DNA of 39,473 nucleotides from an uncultured Verrucomicrobiota bacterium. GTDB lineage: Bacteria; Verrucomicrobiota; Kiritimatiellia; CAIVKH01. The stretch is from positions 1 to 39,473 of the forward strand of contig CALKUH010000055.1 of the NCBI GenBank assembly GCA_937996795.1, given 5' to 3'. The translations under genes and the position numbers were made by a program. Shown piece by piece: positions 1 to 6,926 of this stretch; positions within the stretch are counted from its first letter, which is position 1; each line of letters starts with the position of its first letter. The notes under the pieces were generated by a model that did not search any database, had not been told where the DNA came from, and saw only the letters and a list, made by a program, of their open reading frames with translations.

Positions 1-2
1 CG

Positions 3-1139
3 CAGAGCGGGGTGGTGTCGCGGGTGCAGGTGTTGGAACTATTTCAGCCGCAGGAGAGCAACACACTGACCGTGGTGACCTCCCGCGTGGTGCTGGTCAA
101 CGGCAGCGGCGGCACGCAGATCGTCGAACGGGCGGAGTTCGCGATCGAACCGCCGGAAGAGCGCGGGAGATCGTTCCCTGTTGTTCTGGGGGTGGAGTCA
201 GTGGAGGTTGATGCAAGCGACACTGCATCAGGCAAAATTGTCGTTCAGGGGAGCGAAAACTTTGTGAACATACGCTCAAATGAAATCGTTCTTCTTGCAA
301 AGATTGTGCCCGATATTCCCGAGGTGAGAGAAATGATTACATGGGAGTCCGATGACGAGATCATAATTTTTCCTGCAATTGGATCGGACAAAAGAACCGC
401 AAGAATTAGCGCCAATTCACCGAAAAAGATAACGATGCAGGTTAAACTTAATGACTCTCCCAGTTGGACCGGTTTTGCTTGGTTCGTATGGGCGAATGTT
501 CAAATTAGAACAACGGGTACGCTTGATGCGGGCAACGATGCTTCAGGATTGGAGCCTGGTCCCGAGTGGCCCACATTTTTGGGGGGTGGCAACGGATTGG
601 GAGCCGTTGACGTGGAGCAAAATACCAATTTTACGCATGGGGCATACGCATCTTGGCGGATGGAGATAAAGGCAGAGCTGGAACCCGTGGGTATTGAGCA
701 GATTTGCCCAGAGGGATGGAAGATGCGACGAGCAATCGTCTCGCAGATTGAGTGGGAAAATGCTGGCAGCTATGACGCGCAGGGACAATGGCAGAACCAG
801 CCGATATATGAAACACACCCCCCTCTATCCGAACCGGACGACTCTCAATCACCCTCCCTTGACGAGGATCCAACGTCCGGTGTTAGCGTCCGCGAAGTAT
901 TTGATATCGACGTTCCCGGAACCCCGCAGCCCCATCATCATACGAGAGAAAAATATGTTAATTTTGAACAATGGGTTGAGATACAGCTGCCTCAAAGTGT
1001 TCTCGTCTGTTCTGAATTTATACCGTGGAGTTACGTCGGGCGAGTTGACGTCGACAAAGTCGGCTCCAAAATTGACCTGAATGTCGCCACGGATTCGCAC
1101 GTCAATGTTCCCGGGACCCCGTATTACTCGTTCAGATAA
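3..1139 (+). CDS. C-terminal part of an unrecognised, probably exported protein (partial)
   Basis: The reading frame is open from the first complete codon at base 3 to the stop at 1137-1139. A GTG at 12 has no Shine-Dalgarno sequence in front of it, so the gene probably begins outside the window. The visible part of about 378 residues is rich in short beta-prone stretches, acidic, and contains a His-rich patch (PHHH) near residue 310. It has no transmembrane segment and no motif I can assign. It ends about 12 bp before a strong ribosome binding site for the next gene, so the two are probably co-transcribed. GC content is clearly lower than in the genes from 3 kb onward. A large surface or RHS-like protein is possible, but nothing seen proves it. 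Confidence 0.6.
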   Translation, partial: QSGVVSRVQVLELFQPQESNTLTVVTSRVVLVNGSGGTQIVERAEFAIEPPEERGRSFPVVLGVESVEVDASDTASGKIVVQGSENFVNIRSNEIVLLAKIVPDIPEVREMITWESDDEIIIFPAIGSDKRTARISANSPKKITMQVKLNDSPSWTGFAWFVWANVQIRTTGTLDAGNDASGLEPGPEWPTFLGGGNGLGAVDVEQNTNFTHGAYASWRMEIKAELEPVGIEQICPEGWKMRRAIVSQIEWENAGSYDAQGQWQNQPIYETHPPLSEPDDSQSPSLDEDPTSGVSVREVFDIDVPGTPQPHHHTREKYVNFEQWVEIQLPQSVLVCSEFIPWSYVGRVDVDKVGSKIDLNVATDSHVNVPGTPYYSFR

Positions 1140-1150
1140 GGAGGTGTGTC

Positions 1151-1738
1151 ATGAAAATAGCTGTAGTGATGCCTGTGATTGGTTTGTTCGTGCTTTGCGT
1201 CGGAAGCTCCGCGCTTGGTTCTGGTGTGGCAGATCGATCTGCCATCATCAGATTTACTCCGTCGACCGATGAAGAAAGCCGGGTTCAAAGTTTGATGCTG
1301 ATCGACAGTTATTATTCAGTCGTCCGGGATGCAAGAAAAGCATTGAAAAACGAGCGGATGGGTCTTGAAGGCCGTGTTTATGCCATCCACCTGCTTGGGC
1401 AGATGCGAGCCGAGGATGCGGTTCCAGAGCTTCTGGACCTGATAGAACTCGATGCCGAACCCATCATGCGATACACGGCGATTCAGTGGCATGGACGATT
1501 CCCCGCCCAAATTGCGCTTTCAAAAATTGGCCTGCCATCTGTGCGGGAGATTGGGAAAAGGTTGCCATCTGAAAACTCGCCAGCGAAGCGGAAGCTCTTT
1601 TTCGCAGTTGTCCGAAGCGTCTTGGGTGTTGAACCCGGATTGAGCTATCTAGATTCCACTCTTTCGCAGAATGCAACGTTATCTGTCGAAAGCCGCAAAA
1701 TGATTCTGGATGTTTACAGGGCCGAAGCTGGCCTGTGA
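1151..1738 (+). CDS. Small exported HEAT-repeat-like protein
   Basis: The 195-residue product starts at an ATG preceded by an excellent AAGGAGGTG ribosome binding site. Residues 1-25 form a signal peptide: one Lys, a hydrophobic run (VVMPVIGLFVLCVG) and a small-residue cleavage region. The rest is helical. The segment LLGQMRAEDAVPELLDLIEL near residues 80-100 has the spacing of a HEAT or PBS-lyase-like repeat. Later helices (QIALSKIGLPSVREIGKRL) repeat the pattern. Such proteins usually act as protein-binding scaffolds; the partner here is unknown. The stop overlaps the GTG of the next small frame, and the cluster 1-2844 reads as one transcription unit. Confidence 0.75.
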   Translation: MKIAVVMPVIGLFVLCVGSSALGSGVADRSAIIRFTPSTDEESRVQSLMLIDSYYSVVRDARKALKNERMGLEGRVYAIHLLGQMRAEDAVPELLDLIELDAEPIMRYTAIQWHGRFPAQIALSKIGLPSVREIGKRLPSENSPAKRKLFFAVVRSVLGVEPGLSYLDSTLSQNATLSVESRKMILDVYRAEAGL

Positions 1739-1926
1739 TCACTGATGTTTTGATTGTGGCGAGCTGCACGAAATATGCTGTCTTCAAAAAGGTGGGGGCG
1801 GCCCGCGACGCATTGAGGCGGAAGGCGCGCATCAGCAAGTTTGAAAAACTTCGCAGACGAATAAGGCCCTTTGCGGCGGCGCGTGGGTTTCTTACCGACG
1901 AAGACGTTCTTAACAGCATTTCATGA
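1735..1926 (+). CDS. Small basic protein or gene fragment, function unknown
   Basis: A 63-residue frame starts at a GTG whose GTGA overlaps the preceding stop, which suggests translational coupling. It ends 9 bp before the next gene. The product is very basic in the middle (RDALRRKARISKFEKLRRRIRP) and ends in GFLTDEDVLNSIS. That tail is reminiscent of the C-termini of small type II antitoxins, but the N-terminal half has no recognisable DNA-binding motif and there is no adjacent toxin. It could be a genuine small coupled gene or the surviving 3' end of a decayed antitoxin gene. Composition matches the neighbours. Confidence 0.4.
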   Translation: MITDVLIVASCTKYAVFKKVGAARDALRRKARISKFEKLRRRIRPFAAARGFLTDEDVLNSIS

Positions 1927-1935
1927 GGGCAAATC

Positions 1936-2844
1936 ATGAAACGTCCGGGCGCGAGCCGTGTTTTGATGTTGGTGTTGTGCGCAATGACCGTCGCGTTGTC
2001 GCTGGCGTATGTTGCCCTGCATCGCTCAATCATAGGTCTGGCGGTCATCCAGTTTTCGGCGCCGGGTCTCCTTTCTCCCCATTTGCTTGCCTACAACCTT
2101 AGACGTGGAAGCGACCTGCTGAAACGGGAGACCCTCGCGCTGCTTCAGATTCGAGCCGACTATCGCTGGAATCGGGAGGCTGTTGCTTTATTGGAGAGCG
2201 AAAATCGCGATGTCTGGCTCGGCGCCGCGGCGTACCTCGGCAATGGCGGACGCCAGGAGGCGATTCCACATCTCATCAAGGCCTTGCTTTACGATTCCAT
2301 CGGTCTGCGCGCGGACCTGGCCCGTCTGTTGGAACGCCTGACAGGGATGAATCACGGCGAAGACTTCTCCGCCTGGCATGACTGGTGGATTTCCCAGCAT
2401 GGTGGTTCATTTGATTTTTTTACGGATTCGCCATTGCCGGGCGGCATCTTTTTCCGAGTCATGGGGTATGGCCGCTACGAGTTAAACACGGCTCTTGAAG
2501 CTGCTGCCGAACCGACCACGAACGACCTGCGGTTGCTGGAACAGACCGATTCGTTGCCAGCCTCTACGGGCGCTCTTTTTGGCGCGCATTTTGTTTATTA
2601 CGCTTCTTCGCCCGCCGAAACCCAACGGCTGTTCACCGCGCGTTTTGTTCCTGAAACGCGCTTCGCGGGCGGAGTCGAGCCCACGTCATCTGTTTTTGAG
2701 GCGACCAATGGTGAACCTATTTGGGTCGGATTCTCTCCCGATACAGAACACGACATCGCCGTCTATAGAACCACCCGCATGGAGGTGTGGTCCGGCGACG
2801 TGTTGATGACTTCGCTGACGTTCAGGCTCGTCGGCGATCCGTGA
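1936..2844 (+). CDS. Membrane-anchored HEAT-like protein, function unknown
   Basis: The 302-residue product starts at an ATG with a weak AGGG-type ribosome binding site. Residues 9-35 form one hydrophobic segment (LMLVLCAMTVALSLAYVAL), either a signal anchor or an uncleaved signal. Residues 55-125 are short helical repeats of HEAT type (ALLQIRADYRWNREAVALLE, WLGAAAYLGNGGRQEAIPHL), followed by a Trp-rich stretch, FSAWHDWWISQHGG. The last 150 residues are beta-rich and unassigned. It is the last gene of the low-GC cluster at the left edge. Together with the 195-residue HEAT-like protein upstream it suggests a small exported scaffold pair. No catalytic motif is visible. Confidence 0.75.
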   Translation: MKRPGASRVLMLVLCAMTVALSLAYVALHRSIIGLAVIQFSAPGLLSPHLLAYNLRRGSDLLKRETLALLQIRADYRWNREAVALLESENRDVWLGAAAYLGNGGRQEAIPHLIKALLYDSIGLRADLARLLERLTGMNHGEDFSAWHDWWISQHGGSFDFFTDSPLPGGIFFRVMGYGRYELNTALEAAAEPTTNDLRLLEQTDSLPASTGALFGAHFVYYASSPAETQRLFTARFVPETRFAGGVEPTSSVFEATNGEPIWVGFSPDTEHDIAVYRTTRMEVWSGDVLMTSLTFRLVGDP

Positions 2845-2969
2845 GACAGGGCACCCTCCGTGGCCCTTCTGTTCGCGTCGTGTAAATTGTTGCCTTGAGG
2901 ACGACGGCGAGGAGGGGGACGAGGACGAGCGGGGGCCGAAAAACCGGGGAAAGCCTGATGTGGTTGGCC

Positions 2970-2998
2970 TTGACCCGGGGAGGGGGCGGGCCTATACC
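2970..2998 (+). promoter_or_regulatory. Sigma70-type promoter of the aldolase gene
   Basis: TTGACC at 2970-2975 and TATACC at 2993-2998 are separated by exactly 17 bp, giving a good housekeeping promoter. The start codon lies 36 bp after the -10 box, with AGGGAGAT as ribosome binding site. The upstream spacer 2845-2969 holds only a weak hairpin near 2848-2866 after the preceding stop. Confidence 0.7.
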
Positions 2999-3034
2999 AG
3001 CGGGGTTTGTTTCACCTTTAAAGGGAGATCGGAA

Positions 3035-4078
3035 ATGGCACTCGTACCCATGCGCGTCTTGCTGGACCACGCGGCGGAAAACAACTACGGACTCGCCGCC
3101 TTCAACGTCAACAACATGGAGCAAATCCAGGCCATCATGGAGGCCGCGAAGGAGACGAACTCCCCGGTCATCATCCAGGCCTCGCGCGGCGCCCGCTCCT
3201 ACTCGCAGGACAACTACCTGCGCCACCTGATGCTCGCCGCCTCCGAGCTCTACCCGAACATCCCGGTCGCGATGCACCTCGACCACGGCAACAGCGTCGC
3301 CACCTGCAAGAGCGCCATCGATAACGGATTCACCTCCGTCATGATGGACGGCTCGCTCAAGGAAGACGGCAAGACCCCGGGCGACTACGACTACAACGTC
3401 GGCGTCACGAAGGCCGTCGTCGACATGGCCCACAAGATGGGCGTCTCGGTCGAAGGCGAACTCGGCGTGCTCGGCTCCCTCGAGTCCGGCATGGGCGAGA
3501 AGGAAGACGGCCACGGCGCGGAAGGCGTGCTCGACCACTCGCAGCTCGTCACCGACCCGGATGAGGCGGTCCGCTTCGTCGCCGCCACGGGCGTGGACGC
3601 CCTCGCGGTCGCGATCGGCACCAGCCACGGCGCCTACAAGTTCACCCGCAAGCCGGACGGCGCGGTCCTCTCGATGGACACGATCAAGAAGATCCACGCG
3701 AAACTGCCCAACACGCACATCGTGATGCACGGCAGCTCGTCGGTGGAGCAGTACCTCCAGGACATCATCAACAAGTACGGCGGCAAGCTGAAGCCGACGT
3801 GGGGCGTGCCGGTCGAGGAAATCCAGCTCGGCATCAAGCACGGCGTCCGCAAGATCAACGTCGACACCGACAACCGCCTCGCCATCACCGGCGCCATCCG
3901 CAAGGTGTTCGCCGAGACGCCGGAAAAATTCGATCCGCGCGACTACATGAAGCCCGCGCGCGAAGCGATGAAGAAGGTCTGCGTGGACCGCATGATCGCC
4001 TTCGGCCAGGCCGGCAACGCCGGAAAGATCAAGCAGATCACGCTGGTCGACATGGCCAAGCGCTACGCCGCCAAGTAA
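3035..4078 (+). CDS. fba: Class II fructose-bisphosphate aldolase
   Basis: Zinc-dependent cleavage of fructose 1,6-bisphosphate to dihydroxyacetone phosphate and glyceraldehyde 3-phosphate, and the reverse, in cytoplasmic glycolysis and gluconeogenesis. The 347-residue length is normal. Visible family motifs are AFNVNNMEQ near residue 22, HLDHG at 81-85 with metal-binding His and catalytic Asp, the glycine-rich GELGVLG region, GTSHGAYKF (metal His, substrate loop) and MHGSSSV. The stretch GVPVEEIQLGIKHGVRKIN resembles the CbbA-like subtype of class II enzymes. I chose ATG 3035 because it follows AGGGAGATCGGAA. An in-frame upstream ATG at 2960 would run through the promoter. The gene is monocistronic, with its own promoter and a strong terminator. 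Confidence 0.97.
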   Translation: MALVPMRVLLDHAAENNYGLAAFNVNNMEQIQAIMEAAKETNSPVIIQASRGARSYSQDNYLRHLMLAASELYPNIPVAMHLDHGNSVATCKSAIDNGFTSVMMDGSLKEDGKTPGDYDYNVGVTKAVVDMAHKMGVSVEGELGVLGSLESGMGEKEDGHGAEGVLDHSQLVTDPDEAVRFVAATGVDALAVAIGTSHGAYKFTRKPDGAVLSMDTIKKIHAKLPNTHIVMHGSSSVEQYLQDIINKYGGKLKPTWGVPVEEIQLGIKHGVRKINVDTDNRLAITGAIRKVFAETPEKFDPRDYMKPAREAMKKVCVDRMIAFGQAGNAGKIKQITLVDMAKRYAAK

Positions 4079-4100
4079 TCGCGCATCCAACGCGTTCACG

Positions 4101-4135
4101 ACACGCCCGCCGGGAAACCGGCGGGCGTGTTTTTT
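4101..4135 (+). terminator. Rho-independent terminator of fba
   Basis: A perfect 13-bp GC-rich stem (4101-4113 with 4118-4130) closed by a GAAA tetraloop is followed by TTTTTT. It lies 22 bp after the aldolase stop. The T tract runs straight into the palindromic repeat that begins at 4135. Confidence 0.95.
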
Positions 4136-4194
4136 GCAGCCGCTGTAAATTACAGACGTTGCAAGCGGCTCCAGATCGTTTTTACAGGCGTTGG
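4135..4194 (+). repeat. Palindromic intergenic repeat, copy 1
   Basis: A TGCA-bounded palindrome, core CTGTAAATTACAG (4135-4163), is followed by a roughly 30-bp tail ending in TTTTTACAGGCGTTGGAA. The same palindrome-plus-tail order appears at 17513-17572. Related palindromes lie at 18877 and 20925. All four copies are between genes. Confidence 0.8.
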
Positions 4195-4208
4195 AAATCC
4201 GCTACACT
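4181..4208 (+). promoter_or_regulatory. Probable promoter of the zinc-ribbon/LMF operon, -35 inside the repeat tail
   Basis: TTTACA at 4181-4186 and TACACT at 4203-4208 are 16 bp apart. The -10 box lies only 6 bp before the ATG at 4215, so the transcript would be nearly leaderless, which fits the absence of a Shine-Dalgarno sequence there. The -35 element is part of the repeat tail. Confidence 0.45.
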
Positions 4209-4214
4209 GGCGGC

Positions 4215-4586
4215 ATGACTGCATCGCGCGAAATCCAGTGTCCGGGCTGCGGGCGCGAGACGCTGCTGCTGCGTGAGCCGCGCTATGAGGGGTTCACGAA
4301 GGTTGGCGAGTCGCTGAGCTGCGCGTCGTGCGGCCACGTGTTCGCGTCGGAGGCGGAGGTGCCGTTCAAACACCGCGCGAAGATCGAGGTGTTCACGGAA
4401 GACGAGCGGCCGAAGGCGGTGAAGGTGTTCGGCGAGAAGGAAAACGCGCGCCTCTGCCGCTATTGCGCGAACTACGTGGTGAACCCGTTCATGCAATGGT
4501 GCGGCCACCACAAGAAGGAAGTGCAGGCGACGGACACCTGCCACGCGTTCAAGCCGAAGCCGCCGGAGGCGAAGGCCCTGTTGTGA
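4215..4586 (+). CDS. Small cysteine-rich zinc-ribbon protein
   Basis: The 123-residue product has two N-terminal CxxC knuckles (CPGCG near residue 9 and CASCG near 37) that would form a zinc ribbon. A second Cys/His cluster follows (CRYCANY near 84, WCGHHKKE near 97, DTCHAF near 110), consistent with a second metal site. It is soluble, with no signal peptide. The function is not known to me; nucleic-acid or protein binding is the usual role of such ribbons. I chose ATG 4215 over an in-frame ATG at 4191 because the latter lies upstream of the predicted -10 box. Its stop overlaps the GTG of the next gene (GTGA), so the two are translationally coupled. Confidence 0.8.
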   Translation: MTASREIQCPGCGRETLLLREPRYEGFTKVGESLSCASCGHVFASEAEVPFKHRAKIEVFTEDERPKAVKVFGEKENARLCRYCANYVVNPFMQWCGHHKKEVQATDTCHAFKPKPPEAKALL

Positions 4587-6181
4587 AATCTTTCCTGCAC
4601 CAGCTCGTCCAGTCCGTGAAAGGCTACGGCACGGGCTATGCGCGCGCGAACCAGCTCGGCCTGCGCGCGCTGGGCGTGGTGTATTTCGCGGCGTTCGTGT
4701 CCTACCTCGTGCAGGCGCAGGGCCTCATCGGCGCGAACGGCGTGCTGCCCTTTGCCGAGTGGATGCAGATGATCCGGCCGCAGGTGGAGGCCGCCGGCTA
4801 CCGGCATGTGCCGACGCTGCTGTGGTGGTGGCCGTCGGATGCGGGCTTGCACGCGGCGCTGTGGGCGGGCGTGGTGTTTTCGGTGCTGCTGGCGGCGGGC
4901 ATCGCCCCGCTGCTGAGCACGGCTGCGCTGTGGGCGCTCTACCTGTCGGTGACGGTGGTGGGGCGCGTGTTCTGGGGGTTCCAGTGGGACAACCTGTTGC
5001 TGGAGGCGGGGCTGCTGGCGATCCTCGCGGCGCCGTGGCGCTGGCGGATGCGCTGGCGCGCGCCGGACGAGCCGCCGCGGCTGGCGGTGTTCCTCTTCCA
5101 CTGGCTCGTGTTCCGCCTGATGTTCCTGTCCGGTTTCGTGAAACTCGCCAGCCGCGACGCGGCGTGGTGGGATCTGACGGCGCTGACGTATCACTACTGG
5201 ACGCAGCCGCTGCCGGTGTGGACGGCGTGGTACGCGAACCTGCTGCCGGTGTGGGCGCACAAGCTCTGCTGCCTCGCGATGTTCGGCATCGAACTCGGCC
5301 TGCCGTTCCTGATCTTCCTCGGCGGCCGCGCGCGCGCGTTCGCGGCGGCGGGGTTCGTGGGACTGATGCTGCTGATCGCGGCGACGGGCAATTACACGTT
5401 CTTCAACCTGCTGACGGCGGTGCTGTGCCTCTGGCTCGTGCGCGACGAACGCTGGGCCGCGCTGCGCACGTTCGTTGCCGCACGCATGCCGCTTCGCCAA
5501 GGCGGCGGGGTACAAGTCGGGCGCGGCCATACGCGGTCAGCGACCGCGTCTACAGGGTCTGCAGCCGCGCATGCTGGGGACGGCGGGATGGCGCATGGAT
5601 GGAGGCGTGTGGCGCAGTGGTGGGTGTGGGCGCCGGGCCTGGTGGTCGCGCTGCTTTCGCTGGCGCTGTTTGTCGGCGCGCTGCGGCTTCCGGTGCGCTG
5701 GCCCGCGGCGGTGGGGCGGCTGGCGGATGCGGCGGCGCCGTTCCGCAGCGTGAACAATTACGGGCTGTTCGCCGTGATGACCACGTCGCGCCCCGAAATC
5801 GTGCTGGAGGGCACGTGGGACGGGCAGCGCTGGTTCGAGTATGAATTCCGTTGGAAGCCGGGCGACATCAGCCTGCGCCCGCGCCTCGTCGCGCCGCATC
5901 AGCCGCGCCTCGACTGGCAGATGTGGTTCGCCGCGCTCGGCACGCGCGAGGGGAATCCGTGGCTGATGAACCTCATGGTGCGCCTGCTACAGAACGAACC
6001 GGACGCGCTGGCGCTGCTGGCGTTTAATCCCTTCGAGCAGAAGCCGCCGTACCAGGTGCGCGCGGTCCGCTATTCGTACCGCTTCACGACCCGCGCCGAA
6101 CGCGCGGCGCTGGGGACGTGGTGGGTGCGCGAGTTCAAAGACTTGTACTGCCCGCCGATCCAGCTTAATCCTTCGCCATGA
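4583..6181 (+). CDS. Lipase maturation factor (LMF1/LMF2) family membrane protein
   Basis: A polytopic membrane protein of 532 residues. In animals LMF1 helps lipases fold in the ER; bacterial members are widespread but their role is not established. Typical features are ALGVVYFAAFVSYLVQ (first membrane segment), LIGANGVLP, FWGFQWDNLLLEAGLLAI, LFHWLVFRLMFLSGFVKL, TYHYWTQPLP and, near the C-terminus, the soluble segment RSVNNYGLFAVMTTSRPEIVLEG... with EFKDLYCPP. It starts at GTG 4583, overlapping the previous stop, and ends overlapping the next ATG. The family order is continuous except for about 30 low-complexity residues near 302-336, between membrane segments, that look like a translated intergenic repeat. 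Confidence 0.9.
   Translation: MKSFLHQLVQSVKGYGTGYARANQLGLRALGVVYFAAFVSYLVQAQGLIGANGVLPFAEWMQMIRPQVEAAGYRHVPTLLWWWPSDAGLHAALWAGVVFSVLLAAGIAPLLSTAALWALYLSVTVVGRVFWGFQWDNLLLEAGLLAILAAPWRWRMRWRAPDEPPRLAVFLFHWLVFRLMFLSGFVKLASRDAAWWDLTALTYHYWTQPLPVWTAWYANLLPVWAHKLCCLAMFGIELGLPFLIFLGGRARAFAAAGFVGLMLLIAATGNYTFFNLLTAVLCLWLVRDERWAALRTFVAARMPLRQGGGVQVGRGHTRSATASTGSAAAHAGDGGMAHGWRRVAQWWVWAPGLVVALLSLALFVGALRLPVRWPAAVGRLADAAAPFRSVNNYGLFAVMTTSRPEIVLEGTWDGQRWFEYEFRWKPGDISLRPRLVAPHQPRLDWQMWFAALGTREGNPWLMNLMVRLLQNEPDALALLAFNPFEQKPPYQVRAVRYSYRFTTRAERAALGTWWVREFKDLYCPPIQLNPSP
5490..5590 (+). repeat. Possible intergenic-type repeat inserted in frame in the LMF gene
   Basis: This stretch encodes Gly/Ala/Ser/Thr-rich sequence unlike the rest of the protein. 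It contains GCGGTCAGCGACCGC, a near-palindrome, followed by a CTACAGG end. The reverse complement of that part matches the start of the element at 15757 at about 18 of 24 positions. It keeps the reading frame open. The assignment rests on this short similarity. Confidence 0.35.
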
Positions 6182-6906
6182 ACATTCGCCTCTTTGCCCT
6201 GCTGGCCTGCTGCGCCGCGCTGCCCGCCGGGTGCGGACGCACCATCGATCCCCATGCGCCGTGGCGCGAGGTGGTGACGCAGGTCTCGACCTATCCCGCC
6301 CTGTCCGCCGGCCGCTATGCCGGGCGCGTGGCGGTCTCGAACCTGCTCGCGCACGGCGACCACGGACTCGGCACGTTCGACGGACTCGACGGCGAACTGG
6401 TGCTGCACACGGGCGCGGTGTATCGCGTCGATGCCGCGGGCGCCGCGACGCGCGTCGCGCCGGAGGTCACCGTGCCCTTCGCGCAAGTCACCTGGTTCGC
6501 ACCGGACGTGATGTACAACGTGACGGACGTGGACCAGGCGCGTTTCCACAACATGATGAACTGGAAACAGCCCGATGCCGGGCGCATCCAGGCGCTGCGC
6601 GTGTCGGGCCGGTTCACCGCGCTCAAGGTCCGCTCCGTGCCGCGCCAGGCCGAGCCGTATCCGGTGTTGGAGCGCGTGGTCGCGGAACAGCAGGTGGTGC
6701 GGGAGTTGAAGGACATCGCCGGGACGATGGTGGGCTATCGCTTCCCCGACGTGGCCGGGACCATTGCGCCGCCGGCGTTCCATCTGCACTTCATATCAGC
6801 CGACGGCTCGACCGGCGGCCACGTCCTCGACTTCACCCTCGCGGCCGGCCGCATTGAAGTCGACGAAACCCCCGCGCTGCACGTGTTGTTGCCGGACGTG
6901 AGGTGA
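6178..6906 (+). CDS. Putative lipoprotein of unknown function
   Basis: The 242-residue product begins with a short hydrophobic signal and a lipobox-like LPAGC, so Cys19 could be lipidated; Pro at -3 is unusual. The mature part has no known motif. Alternating hydrophobic stretches (VYRVDAAGAATRVAPEVTVP, FTALKVRSVPRQAEPYPVLE) suggest a beta-rich fold. The region HVLDFTLAAGRIEVDE near the C-terminus resembles the acetolactate-decarboxylase-like/BudA fold, but I see no proof of activity. It overlaps the LMF gene by 4 bp (ATGA) and ends the three-gene operon, 20 bp tail-to-tail from the sensor kinase gene. Confidence 0.7.
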   Translation: MNIRLFALLACCAALPAGCGRTIDPHAPWREVVTQVSTYPALSAGRYAGRVAVSNLLAHGDHGLGTFDGLDGELVLHTGAVYRVDAAGAATRVAPEVTVPFAQVTWFAPDVMYNVTDVDQARFHNMMNWKQPDAGRIQALRVSGRFTALKVRSVPRQAEPYPVLERVVAEQQVVRELKDIAGTMVGYRFPDVAGTIAPPAFHLHFISADGSTGGHVLDFTLAAGRIEVDETPALHVLLPDVR

Positions 6907-6926
6907 CGTGGACCCGGTTGCGGCGT

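Noticed and set aside
2960..3034. Upstream ATG for the aldolase
   Set aside because: It would place the start inside the promoter, and the family N-terminus begins at 3035 with a good ribosome binding site.
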